A stretch of DNA of 50,877 bases from positions 1 through 50,877 of the forward strand of contig JACZQZ010000005.1 in NCBI GenBank assembly GCA_022545455.1, read 5' to 3'. This DNA comes from Pseudomonadota bacterium. Its GTDB lineage: Bacteria; Pseudomonadota; Alphaproteobacteria; Rhodospirillales; 2-02-FULL-58-16. Under the pieces are notes generated by a model, which was not told where the DNA came from, ran no database searches, and worked only from the letters and a program-made list of their open reading frames with translations. Shown here in pieces: positions 24,382-32,665 of the stretch. Position 1 is the first letter of the stretch, and each line of letters begins with the position of its first letter. A program made the position numbers and the translations under genes.

Positions 24382-24401
24382 ATTGGTTTAAATTGGTTTA
24401 A
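24382..24401. promoter_or_regulatory. 10-bp tandem duplication before zapE
   Basis: ATTGGTTTAA occurs twice back to back, 22-41 bp upstream of the zapE start. It creates two TTAA half-sites spaced by six bases. The alphaproteobacterial cell-cycle regulator CtrA binds TTAA-N7-TTAA, one base wider, so the match is imperfect. Position fits a regulatory site for a division gene, but this is speculative. Confidence 0.35.
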
Positions 24402-24504
24402 GGGGTGAGGTCGGGACACGGGCGCGGAAGTCAAGGCTCAAAAAACCGTCGCGCGTAAAGGGGAAAGGGGAAAGGCGGAGAAGGTCCGTCCCAAGGCCCG
24501 CCCC

Positions 24505-25251
24505 TCACCGTCCCCCGGAAACCGGCAGCCGCGCCCCGGTGACGAAGGAGGCGGCGTCCGAGATCAGCCACAGGATCGCCTCGGCGACCTCTTCCGGGGT
24601 GCCGCCCCGGCCCATGGGCACGGCGGGCGCCAGCCTTTCGACGCGCTCCGGCGCCCCGGCCGCGGCATGGAGACCGGTTGCGATCAGCCCCGGGTTCACC
24701 GCGTTCACCCGGATGCCCTCGCCGGCCACCTCGCGCGCCAGGCCGACGGTGAAGGTGTCGATGGCCCCCTTGCTCGCCGCGTAGTGGACCCATTCGCCGC
24801 CGCCGCCCGTCCACGAGGCGGCCGAGGACACGTTGACGATGACGCCGCCCTTTCCGCCCCGCTTCGTGGACATGCGGCGCACCGCCTCGCGGGCGCACAG
24901 GAAACAGCCCGTCACGTTGACCGCCAGCACCCGTTCCAGAAGCTCGGCGTCCACCTCCTCGACGCGCCGGAAGCCGCCGGTGATGCCGGCGTTGTTGACC
25001 AGCGCCGTGACCGCGCCGAAGGCGTCGTCCACGTCGGCGAACATCCGTTCCACGTCGGCTTCCACCGACGTGTCCGCCCCGACGGCAATGGCCCGGCCGC
25101 CGCCCTCGCGGATGTGTCTGGCCACGGTCTCGGCCTCGTCCTTCGCGGCCACGTAGTTGACACACACCGCGTGATCCCGGCCGCCGGCGAGGCGCGCCGT
25201 CGCCGCCCCGATGCCGCGGCTGGCCCCGGTGACGACGACGATGCCGCTCAC
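24505..25251 (-). CDS. SDR-family oxidoreductase
   Basis: 248-residue classical short-chain dehydrogenase/reductase. The cofactor motif TGASRGIG is near residues 8-15, NNAG at 86-89, and the catalytic Ser143, Tyr157 and Lys161 (YAASK) are in place. The likely start is a GTG whose bases overlap the stop of the upstream dehydrogenase gene by 4 nt, indicating coupled translation. The substrate is unknown. The tight pairing suggests the two enzymes act in one pathway. Confidence 0.88.
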   Translation of the reverse strand: MSGIVVVTGASRGIGAATARLAGGRDHAVCVNYVAAKDEAETVARHIREGGGRAIAVGADTSVEADVERMFADVDDAFGAVTALVNNAGITGGFRRVEEVDAELLERVLAVNVTGCFLCAREAVRRMSTKRGGKGGVIVNVSSAASWTGGGGEWVHYAASKGAIDTFTVGLAREVAGEGIRVNAVNPGLIATGLHAAAGAPERVERLAPAVPMGRGGTPEEVAEAILWLISDAASFVTGARLPVSGGR

Positions 25252-26624
25252 GCCGTCTCGGCCTTGCGTTGCGGCCGGCCGCGCCGGGGCGCGAACGCCT
25301 GCTCCATCTGGCGCCGGAAGCGGACGGCGTCGCCGGCCTCGTCCATGTCCACGTCGGACCAGTGGAGGCATTGTCCGGCGGCGATGGGGGTCTTGAGCCT
25401 GACCCCGTGGGCCAGTCCGATGGGGAGACCTCCACAATCGAGCGAATCCGCCGCCGGCATCAGCGTGCCGTAAACGCAGAAGCCGCCCTCGCCGTCCAGC
25501 ATCTCGCCGGCCTCCAGGCGGCGCTTGGCGGTCGCCACCACGTCGCCGACGAACCCTTGCGCCGCGCCCATGGTCTGGCCCAGCAGACCGGCGCGGGCGA
25601 CGGAGATGCCCAGCTCCAGGCCGATCAGGTGATAGGGCCTGTAAAGGGCCGTGTAGCGGCCGGTGTCGTCGGTAACCAGTCCGTATTCGGAGAAACAGCG
25701 CTTCACATAGTCCGACGGCGCCTCGAAGGTGACGTACACCCCCCAGCGCAGGTCCCGGGGGACCGGCTTGCCGTTGCGCTTGACGCTGGACACCACCTCG
25801 ACCGTGCCCTTGTGGTGCAGCGCGCCGCCGTCATCCCGTGGACGGCACACCTGCGCCAATTCGTCGGCGCCGGCGGGCGGAAAGGCGAGGCCGTCCGGGG
25901 CGGGCGTCAGCCCAGTGGCGTTGGCCACGGCCGCCATCTCGATCGCCGATTTGGTTCCATCGAGGAACGAGTTGAACATTTTCGGGTTGAGGGCGCCGGC
26001 CTTCGCGTGCCCGGGCGAGAGTCCGTAGTGCTCCCACACCGTGTCCGGGGTCGAGGCATGATAGGCGGGCAGGTATTTGGTCCCCTTGCCGGCGCAGACC
26101 ACCTCGAATCCGCACGCCCGGGCCCAGTCAACCTGCTCGCAGATGAGCGCCGGCTGGTCGCCGTAGGCCAGGGTGTAGACGACCCCCGCCTCGGCCGCGC
26201 GCCGGGCCAGCAGCGGTCCGGCCAGAACGTCCCCTTCCACGTTGACCATGACCACGTGACGGCCCCGTCCGATGGCCGAAAGGGCATGGCGGATGCCGCT
26301 CTCGGGCACGCCGGTGGCTTCCACCACCACCTCCATGCCGCCGGCGGAGATCAACGCCTCGGCGTCTTCGGTGACATGGGTGGTCCCCTGGGCCAGGGCC
26401 TTGGCGAAGGAGGACGCGCCGACCCGTTCCTTGGGCCAGCCGGTCGTGCTGAGGGCCGCCCGCGCCGTGGCGACGGAAAGGTCCGCCACCCCGAGAACGT
26501 GCAGCCCGGGCGTGTGCAGGGCCTGGGCCAGGAACATGGAACCGAACTTTCCGGCCCCGATGAGGCCGACGCGCAACGGCCGGCCCTCCTCGGCCCGGGC
26601 CAGGAGCATGCGATGGAGAGTCAT
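25248..26624 (-). CDS. Homoserine-dehydrogenase-like oxidoreductase with SAF domain
   Basis: 458-residue NAD(P)-dependent oxidoreductase of the predicted homoserine dehydrogenase group (COG4091 type). The Rossmann motif GLIGAGKFGSM is at 20-30. A homoserine-dehydrogenase-like middle contains VVVEATGVPESGI, and the C-terminal ~90 residues look like a SAF domain (KTPIAAGQCLHWSDVDMDE). Members are usually linked to sugar-acid or branched-chain catabolism, not threonine synthesis, so a biosynthetic role is doubtful. The start at 26624 is chosen because the Rossmann fold begins shortly after it; the frame stays open further upstream. It overlaps the downstream SDR gene by 4 nt. Confidence 0.8.
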   Translation of the reverse strand: MTLHRMLLARAEEGRPLRVGLIGAGKFGSMFLAQALHTPGLHVLGVADLSVATARAALSTTGWPKERVGASSFAKALAQGTTHVTEDAEALISAGGMEVVVEATGVPESGIRHALSAIGRGRHVVMVNVEGDVLAGPLLARRAAEAGVVYTLAYGDQPALICEQVDWARACGFEVVCAGKGTKYLPAYHASTPDTVWEHYGLSPGHAKAGALNPKMFNSFLDGTKSAIEMAAVANATGLTPAPDGLAFPPAGADELAQVCRPRDDGGALHHKGTVEVVSSVKRNGKPVPRDLRWGVYVTFEAPSDYVKRCFSEYGLVTDDTGRYTALYRPYHLIGLELGISVARAGLLGQTMGAAQGFVGDVVATAKRRLEAGEMLDGEGGFCVYGTLMPAADSLDCGGLPIGLAHGVRLKTPIAAGQCLHWSDVDMDEAGDAVRFRRQMEQAFAPRRGRPQRKAETA

Positions 26625-26800
26625 GGCTTTTTCCGTGCTCCTCGTTGCGCCGCCCCGGGCCTGTGCCGGGGCGGGACGGCGATACCCGACTGTAGCAAGT
26701 GGCGGCGCCTCCGGGAATAGCCGCCCTGCTCCGGCCCTGGATGTGGGGCCCGGCAGTTTTATTGGCAAAGTCGTTGGCGCGGCGGCCCGGGATTCCTATT

Positions 26801-26857
26801 CTCTAGGGATCAGACAGGTCCCATGGATCCTCTAGGGACCAGACAGGTCCCATGGAG
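26801..26857. repeat. 29-bp tandem repeat upstream of DUF6494
   Basis: Two adjacent near-identical copies with period 29 (26801-26829 and 26830-26857). Each contains CTCTAGGGA, CAGACAGGTCCCATGGA, with GGGACC and GGTCCC forming a small inverted repeat in the second copy. They lie 40-95 bp before the small gene at 26896 and may be duplicated regulator sites or simply a local duplication. Confidence 0.7.
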
Positions 26858-26895
26858 GACGTCTCCAGGCGGGGCCGGCAGGAAGGGAGACATCC

Positions 26896-27102
26896 ATGGA
26901 TGCCGACGTTTTCAATATTCAAATCCGCAAATTCCTCAAGCAGGTGGGCGTCACGTCCCAGCGCGAGATCGAGGCGGCCGTCCGCGCCGCCGTCGAGGAT
27001 GGCCGCCTCAAGGGCGACGAGACGCTCACGGCGCGGATGACGCTCACCATCGAAACGCTCGGGCTGAGCAAGGATATCGAGGGCAACATCACCCTGTCGT
27101 GA
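26896..27102 (+). CDS. Small DUF6494-like protein
   Basis: 68-residue acidic soluble protein starting MDADVFNIQIRKFLKQVGVTSQ. It resembles a short conserved alphaproteobacterial family that I recall as DUF6494, of unknown function. A GGGAG ribosome-binding site lies just upstream of the ATG. It ends with a Thr/Ile-rich segment. It is a single gene, convergent with sdhB and separated from it by a hairpin. Coding status is supported by the Shine-Dalgarno, composition and family resemblance. Confidence 0.75.
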   Translation: MDADVFNIQIRKFLKQVGVTSQREIEAAVRAAVEDGRLKGDETLTARMTLTIETLGLSKDIEGNITLS

Positions 27103-27128
27103 GCCGCGCCCCATGACGCCACCCCTAT

Positions 27129-27150
27129 ACCAATATTATCGAATATTGGT
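27129..27150. terminator. Hairpin between convergent DUF6494 and sdhB
   Basis: A perfect 9-bp AT-rich stem (ACCAATATT with AATATTGGT) closed by ATCG, midway between the stop codons of two convergent genes. Three T residues follow on the plus strand and few on the minus strand. Its position argues for a bidirectional 3'-end signal, but the stem is weak for an intrinsic terminator. Confidence 0.5.
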
Positions 27151-27161
27151 TTAGCAGGCTG

Positions 27162-27938
27162 CTACCGCCGGCGCGCGATCGCGCTTTTGATCTCGCCGAT
27201 CGCCTTCCCGGGGTTGAGCCCCTTGGGACAGGCGTTGGTGCAGTTCATGATCGTGTGGCACCGGTACAGCCGGAACGTATCGTCCAGCTCGTCCAGGCGC
27301 TGGCCGGTCGCCTCGTCGCGGGAATCAACGATCCAGCGATAGGCCTGCAGAAGCACGGCCGGACCAAGGTAACGCTCGGGGTTCCACCAGTAGCTGGGAC
27401 AACTGGTCTGGCAACAGAAGCACAGGATGCATTCCCACAGGCCATCGAGCTTGGCGCGCTCCTCGGGGCTTTGCAGGCGCTCGTGGGTGGGCGGCGGCGT
27501 GTCCGCCTGCAACCACGGTTTGACGGAGGCGTACTGGGCGTAAGCCAAGGACAGATCCGCCACCAGGTCCTTGACCACCGGCATGTGGGGCAACGGATAG
27601 ATGCGCACGTCGCCCTTGATGTCCGCGATCGGCTTGGTGCACGCGAGGGTGTTGATGCCGTCGATGTTGAAGGCGCACGACCCGCACACGCCTTCGCGGC
27701 AGGAACGGCGGAAGGCCAGGGTGGTGTCGACCTCGTCCTTGATCTTGATCAGCGCGTCCAGGACCATGGGCCCGCACTGGTCCAGGTCCACTTCAAAGGT
27801 ATCGAGCCGCGGATTTTCCCCGCTGTCGGGGTCGTAGCGGTAGACGCGGAACCGCCGGACGCGCGTGGCGCCGGCGCCGGCGCCGTGGGTTTGTCCCTCG
27901 CCCACCTTGGAGTTGGCGGGAAGCGTGAATTCGACCAT
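27162..27938 (-). CDS. sdhB: Succinate dehydrogenase iron-sulfur subunit
   Basis: 258-residue subunit with three Fe-S clusters carrying electrons from SdhA to the membrane quinone site. The [2Fe-2S] ligands are in [15 protein letters not shown] and the following LAC. The [4Fe-4S] and [3Fe-4S] ligands are in [13 protein letters not shown] and [14 protein letters not shown]. It is the last gene of sdhCDAB, 17 bp after sdhA. Confidence 0.98.
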   Translation of the reverse strand: MVEFTLPANSKVGEGQTHGAGAGATRVRRFRVYRYDPDSGENPRLDTFEVDLDQCGPMVLDALIKIKDEVDTTLAFRRSCREGVCGSCAFNIDGINTLACTKPIADIKGDVRIYPLPHMPVVKDLVADLSLAYAQYASVKPWLQADTPPPTHERLQSPEERAKLDGLWECILCFCCQTSCPSYWWNPERYLGPAVLLQAYRWIVDSRDEATGQRLDELDDTFRLYRCHTIMNCTNACPKGLNPGKAIGEIKSAIARRR

Positions 27939-27955
27939 GGCTCAAGTCCGCCTTC

Positions 27956-29746
27956 TCAATAGACCCTTTCTTCGGGCTCGATGTAATCGACGTCTTCGCT
28001 GAGCGTGTAGGTGTGCACCGGCCGGTAGGTGAGCGTCACCGTGCCCGCGCCGTCGAGCCAGGAAACGGTGTGCTTCATCCAGTTTTCGTCGTCCCGCGTG
28101 GGGAAGTCCTCGCGGGCATGGGCGCCGCGGCTTTCCTGGCGCGCCTGGGCCGAAACCATGGTTGTCTTGGCGCAGGCCATCAGGTTCTCCAGTTCCAGAG
28201 CCTCCACCAGGTCCGTGTTCCAGATCAACGAGCGGTCGTTGATCTGGATATCGGACAGGCTGTTCCAGACGTCGTCGATCTTCCGGCAGCCCTCGTCGAG
28301 GATCTCGCGGGTCCTGAACACGGCGGCGTTGTCCTGCATGGCGCGCTGCATGGTGAGCCGGATCTGGCTGGTTTTCAGCGAACCCGAGGCGTTGCGCAGC
28401 CGGTCCAGCCGGGACAGGGCATGGTCGACCCCTTTGGTGTCCAGCGGTTTGTGGGCCGCCCCCGGGGTGATCAGCTCGGCGGCGCGCAACGCGGCGGCGC
28501 GGCCGAAAACGATCAGGTCCAAGAGCGAGTTCGTTCCCAGCCGGTTGGCGCCGTGCACCGAGGCGCACGCCGTCTCGCCGATGGCCATGAGCCCCGGGCA
28601 CACCCGATCCGGATCGTCCGCCGTCGGGCGCAACACCTCGCCCATGGGATTGGTGGGAATGCCGCCCATGTTGTAATGCACGGTGGGCAGCACCGGGATG
28701 GGCTCCTTGGCGGTGTCGATACCGGCGAAGATCTTCGACGTTTCGGTGATCCCGGGCAGGCGCAGCCGCAGGACCTCTTCGCCCAGGTGCTCCAGATGCA
28801 GAAGAAGGTGGTCCTTGTGCTCGCCCACCCCGCGGCCCTCGCGAATCTCGATCGTCATGCACCGGCTGACCACGTCGCGCGAGGCCAGGTCCTTCGACGT
28901 CGGGGCGTAGCGCTCCATGAAGCGTTCGCCCTCGGAGTTGCTCAGGTATCCGCCCTCGCCCCGCGCCCCTTCGGTGATCAGCATGCCGGTGCCGTAAATG
29001 CCGGTGGGGTGGAACTGCACGAATTCCATGTCCTGCAAAGGCAGGCCGGCCCTGGCCGCCATGCCGTTGCCGTCGCCCGTGCAGGTGTGGGCGGAGGTGC
29101 AGGAGAAATAGGCGCGGCCGTAGCCGCCGGTGGCGAGAACCGTGGCGTGGCCGCGGAACACGTGGATCGAGCCGTCGTCCAGGCTCCAGGCGACGACGCC
29201 CCGGCAGGCGCCGTCGTCGTCCATCAGCAGGTCGATGGCCATGTACTCGATGAAAAACTCGGCCTCGTGCTTCAGGGACTGTTGGTACAGGGTGTGCAGA
29301 ATGGCATGCCCCGTGCGGTCGGCGGCGGCGCAGGCGCGGGAAACCGGCGCATGGTCGCCGGCCCGCGTGTGGCCGCCGAACGGACGCTGATAGATCTTGC
29401 CGTCGGGCGTGCGGGAAAACGGCACGCCCAGATGCTCGAGCTCGATGACCGCCGGGATCGCTTCGCGGCACAGATATTCGATGGCGTCCTGGTCGCCGAG
29501 CCAGTCCGAGCCCTTGACCGTGTCGTACATGTGCCACTGCCACTGGTCTTCGTCGATGTTGCCCAGGGCCGCGCTGATGCCGCCCTGGGCCGCCACCGTG
29601 TGGCTGCGGGTCGGAAAGACCTTGGTGATGCAGGCGGTTTTCAACCCCGCCGCCGACATCCCCAGGGTCGCCCTGAGGCCGGCGCCGCCGGCACCGACGA
29701 CAACGACATCGTAGGAGTGATCGACGATCTCGTAGGCGGGGGCCAT
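27956..29746 (-). CDS. sdhA: Succinate dehydrogenase flavoprotein subunit
   Basis: 596-residue FAD subunit that oxidises succinate to fumarate. The FAD-binding [12 protein letters not shown] is at the N-terminus. The covalent flavin His is in [15 protein letters not shown], and [11 protein letters not shown] and the active-site region [13 protein letters not shown] follow. Length is normal. It lies 7 bp downstream of sdhD with an AAGGA site. Confidence 0.98.
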   Translation of the reverse strand: MAPAYEIVDHSYDVVVVGAGGAGLRATLGMSAAGLKTACITKVFPTRSHTVAAQGGISAALGNIDEDQWQWHMYDTVKGSDWLGDQDAIEYLCREAIPAVIELEHLGVPFSRTPDGKIYQRPFGGHTRAGDHAPVSRACAAADRTGHAILHTLYQQSLKHEAEFFIEYMAIDLLMDDDGACRGVVAWSLDDGSIHVFRGHATVLATGGYGRAYFSCTSAHTCTGDGNGMAARAGLPLQDMEFVQFHPTGIYGTGMLITEGARGEGGYLSNSEGERFMERYAPTSKDLASRDVVSRCMTIEIREGRGVGEHKDHLLLHLEHLGEEVLRLRLPGITETSKIFAGIDTAKEPIPVLPTVHYNMGGIPTNPMGEVLRPTADDPDRVCPGLMAIGETACASVHGANRLGTNSLLDLIVFGRAAALRAAELITPGAAHKPLDTKGVDHALSRLDRLRNASGSLKTSQIRLTMQRAMQDNAAVFRTREILDEGCRKIDDVWNSLSDIQINDRSLIWNTDLVEALELENLMACAKTTMVSAQARQESRGAHAREDFPTRDDENWMKHTVSWLDGAGTVTLTYRPVHTYTLSEDVDYIEPEERVY

Positions 29747-29753
29747 GGTTTCC

Positions 29754-30134
29754 TTAAGTGCTGAACGAGACGCGGAGAACGGCGAGAACGCAAGAGGCGC
29801 CCAACAGAACGACCGTGAACTTGATGACCATCAGGCTTACCACCTTGGCCGTCTCGCCGTGCACGTAGTCCTCGATGACTACCTGGAGGCCGAGCTGCGT
29901 GTGGTGAAACAGGGTAACGATCAAGAGCACCAGCAACACCACGTTGCCCTGTATCCCGACCCAGGCCTTGTAGGCCGCGTAATCGGCGCCGACGAGCGAA
30001 ACCACCGAGACCACGAACCACAGGGTGAGCGGCACCAGGGCCACGGCCGTCACCCGTTGGGCCCACCAATGGGCGACTCCGTCTTTGGCGGAACCGAGGC
30101 CGCGGGCCCGGGCCAGGGGCGAACGCATGTCCAT
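29754..30134 (-). CDS. sdhD: Succinate dehydrogenase membrane anchor subunit
   Basis: 126-residue integral membrane protein with three hydrophobic segments (about 28-50, 58-77 and 95-118). [16 protein letters not shown] follows helix 2, with His77/His78 positioned like the heme b ligand of SdhD proteins. The ATG at 30134 overlaps the sdhC stop (TGATG), which decides this start; a second ATG two codons downstream is possible. Confidence 0.93.
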   Translation of the reverse strand: MDMRSPLARARGLGSAKDGVAHWWAQRVTAVALVPLTLWFVVSVVSLVGADYAAYKAWVGIQGNVVLLVLLIVTLFHHTQLGLQVVIEDYVHGETAKVVSLMVIKFTVVLLGASCVLAVLRVSFST

Positions 30135-30526
30135 CAGGCGCCGCCCCTGACGGCGTAGCCGGCGGCCCAGGAGAGGACGGTCAAGGTGATCGAGACGACG
30201 ATCACGACCCATCCCGTGGCCTTGAGCCGAGGCAGTTCGAACCCCCACCCGGCGTCCCACGCCAGGTGCCGGATGCCGTTGCACAGGTGATAGAAGAAGG
30301 CAAGCGTCCACCCCAACAGCAACAGCCGCCCGAACACCGAACCGATGAGCGCCTGGGCCCGCGCGAACGCCTCCGGCCCGTAGGCGGCCGACGTCAACCA
30401 ATGGGTGAAAAGCAGAGTGCCGGCGGCCAGCGCGATTCCCGTCAACCGGTGGGTGATGGAAAGGATCGAGGTGAATTGCGGCCGGTACATCAGGAAGGGA
30501 GAGAGGGGCCGATTTCCGGATTTCAT
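30134..30526 (-). CDS. sdhC: Succinate dehydrogenase cytochrome b556 subunit
   Basis: 130-residue membrane subunit. It has the SdhC signature RPQFTSILSITHRLTG near the N-terminus and YHLCNGIRHLAWD, with His80 placed as heme ligand. Three transmembrane helices are visible. It is the first gene of sdhCDAB. The promoter must lie in the AT-rich upstream region, but no convincing -35/-10 pair was chosen on the minus strand. Confidence 0.95.
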   Translation of the reverse strand: MKSGNRPLSPFLMYRPQFTSILSITHRLTGIALAAGTLLFTHWLTSAAYGPEAFARAQALIGSVFGRLLLLGWTLAFFYHLCNGIRHLAWDAGWGFELPRLKATGWVVIVVSITLTVLSWAAGYAVRGGA

Positions 30527-30684
30527 AGGCTTTGCCTCAAGAGATCAGGAACACCTCGGCAACGGCGTGCCGGCGCCCGAACCGTTTAACCGTCCGGCAG
30601 GCGCAAGTCAATGTTCGCGGGTGCGCAGACGCCCCCGGCGCCCATCCTGTCGCGTGCCCGTCCACGACCGGCAACCATTTATTT

Positions 30685-30870
30685 GAGAGCGCCCAAAATA
30701 GAAGTATTGACCGCACGTGCATAAGACATTGGTTTTTCTATATGTTCTCGAAGCATGTGTATGTTTATGTGGATAACGTGTGGGCTAATTGTGTAAATGT
30801 TGGAAATTTATACACAGAAAACTCTATAAATGGGAAACTTTTGTATTGAAACGCGCCTGTGTTCTTTATC
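30685..30870. other. AT-rich region with two perfect DnaA boxes
   Basis: This stretch is far more AT-rich than the rest of the window. It contains TTATCCACA on the minus strand (30768-30776) and TTATACACA on the plus strand (30808-30816), both exact matches to the TTATNCACA DnaA box. Several two-mismatch relatives lie nearby (TGTGTATGT, TGTGTAAAT). A plus-strand promoter-like pair TTGGAA (30800-30805) and TATAAA (30825-30830), spaced 19 bp, is also visible. Candidates are an origin of replication, a DnaA-regulated promoter, or the sdh promoter region. Usual alphaproteobacterial origin neighbours such as hemE are absent, so the origin call is tentative. Confidence 0.45.
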
Positions 30871-30875
30871 ATCAT

Positions 30876-31598
30876 GGTATTCGTACGTGAAAGCGTCGAT
30901 GCGATGCATTTCCGCATCGGGCCAAACGGTCTTCCGGGACCCTGCGGCTTTTGCGGGAAGGCGTTGACCCGAGGCGGAGCCGGCGCCCCGTGTGCCGGGG
31001 AAGCCGAGGGGAGGCGACCGGGGCAGCGCCGATCGCGGCTTCGGCCCCGGCGGGCGGCACCGGTTGCCGGCGGAAGTCCTCGTTTCTCCAGCGAGGCGGA
31101 CCTTTCGCGGACACGGTCGGGTTCTCCCTGGTGGAGATCGGCCGGCTCCGTGGAATGGCGAACCGTCAGATCGGCACGGTCGATGTGGTGTGTTCGCCGG
31201 AGGGGTTTCGGACTGTGCCCAGTCCGGACCCTCGATCCGGGGGATTTGGTCCCTTGGGTCCGCTCGTGAGACGGGACATTTCGCTATCGACGGTCCGCGG
31301 ACGGAACGCCCCGGTGACGAGGCGGACCGGAAACGGGCCACATCCACCCGGACCCTCGGGCGATTCTCTGCCCAGGGTACGCCCGAGGGGAAGGTGTGGA
31401 GCGAAGCTGAGGAGCTGCTTTCAAGTGCGCGGAGCCTGGCCGGCTCCAAGAGGCGTCAGGAGCGTCGTCTCGGCGGCGCGTTACGTGGGTTTCCCAGGAC
31501 CTGCGTACCTGACGCCTCATTATTTGGCAAACCCCGTCGGCAATTACAACAATATTCAGCAATCGCCGCGAAAATCTGTATTCCGGGGCACGAATACC
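30876..31598. ncRNA. Candidate large structured noncoding RNA or multi-hairpin element
   Basis: About 720 bp with no believable gene on either strand but a run of strong hairpins. Examples are 30981-31006 (CGGC-CCCC pairing), 31074-31103, 31200-31233 (GAGGG and CGGACT stems), 31291-31297 with 31323-31329, 31353-31362 with 31380-31389 (perfect 10 bp), 31431-31436 with 31442-31447, and 31450-31460 with 31508-31518 (perfect 11 bp). GGTATTCGT at 30876-30884 pairs with 31590-31598 and could close the whole structure. I found no tmRNA, RNase P, SRP RNA or group II intron hallmarks. Strand is undecided; the AT-rich promoter-like region on the left favours plus. Confidence 0.4.
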
Positions 31599-31670
31599 TG
31601 CGGGCGGTCGAAAAGGCACCGGAAAAACCGACGGGGCCGCCGGCGACGGTTCCGGCAAACCGCCCCCCCC

Positions 31671-32555
31671 TCACCCGGCCGCCGATTCCATGTCGCGAAT
31701 GGCCTCGGCCATGGCCACCACGCGCTTGGCGTTGAGAACGTGCAGATTTTCGATCAGCTTGCCGTCGACGACGACGATACCCTTGCCTTCCTTTGCCGCC
31801 TCCGCGTGGGCGGTGATAATGGTGCGCGACCATTCAACTTCCTCTTCGGAGGGTCCGAAGACCTCGTTGGCGACGTCGATGGTCTTGGGATGGATCAGGG
31901 TCTTGCCGTCGAAACCCAGCTCCTTGCCCTGCCCGCAGGAATACGCGAACCCCTCGTCGTCGCCGAGGTCCAGATGCACGCCGTCGAGGATGGCGATGCC
32001 CGCGGCGCGGGCCGCCAGCATGCACAGGCCGAGCGAGGTGATCATGGGCAGGCGATCGCGGGTGTGGGCGGCGTACAGTTCCTTGGCCAGATCCGAGGTG
32101 CCCATGACCAGGGCGCCTACGCGCGGGCTGGCTTCGGCGATTTCCTCGGCGTGCAGCATGCCCAGGGGCGTTTCCATCATGCACCAGACGGAGAGCGCTT
32201 GGGGAGCCCCGGATGCTTCCATGATGGTTTCCGCCTGATGGACCGCGCCGGCGCTCTCCACCTTGGGCAGGAGGATGGCGTCGGCCCCGAAACCCGCCGC
32301 GGCGACGATGTCGTCATAGCCCCACGGCGATTCCAGGCCGTTGACCCGGACGATCAGTTCGCGTGCGCCGTAGCCGCCAGCCTTGAGCGCGGCGCCGATC
32401 TGCTGGCGCGCCATTTCCTTGGCGTCGGGGGCGACGGCATCCTCGAGGTCGAGGATCAGGCCGTCGGCGGCAAGGGTCCGGCCCTTCTCCAGCGCCCGGG
32501 CGTTGGACCCCGGCATGTAAAGGACGCTGCGGCGCGGCCGCGCGGTTTTCGACAT
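31671..32555 (-). CDS. HpcH/HpaI or CitE-type CoA-ester lyase
   Basis: 294-residue TIM-barrel lyase of the citrate lyase beta/malyl-CoA lyase family. RRSVLYMPGSNARALEKG is the N-terminal signature. The acidic metal ligands lie in DLEDAVAPD and MMETPLGM, and IHPKTIDVANEVF is near the C-terminus. Relatives cleave L-malyl-CoA, beta-methylmalyl-CoA or citramalyl-CoA to glyoxylate or pyruvate plus an acyl-CoA; the exact substrate cannot be told. It is divergent from pdxY and ends next to the structured noncoding region. Confidence 0.85.
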   Translation of the reverse strand: MSKTARPRRSVLYMPGSNARALEKGRTLAADGLILDLEDAVAPDAKEMARQQIGAALKAGGYGARELIVRVNGLESPWGYDDIVAAAGFGADAILLPKVESAGAVHQAETIMEASGAPQALSVWCMMETPLGMLHAEEIAEASPRVGALVMGTSDLAKELYAAHTRDRLPMITSLGLCMLAARAAGIAILDGVHLDLGDDEGFAYSCGQGKELGFDGKTLIHPKTIDVANEVFGPSEEEVEWSRTIITAHAEAAKEGKGIVVVDGKLIENLHVLNAKRVVAMAEAIRDMESAAG

Positions 32556-32665
32556 GGTGGTTCTCCCCGGCTGTCTCGATCCGCCGACGGCGAGAAACTA
32601 CAATCCGAAGCCGGTCCGTGGCAAGGTTGGGGCGCCGGCAAGGCGGCAGAAGGGCGTACCCGGGC

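Noticed and set aside
30808-31449. 213-residue minus-strand frame in the structured region
   Set aside because: Pro/Arg/Ser-rich low-information translation, no ribosome-binding site and no recognisable domain.
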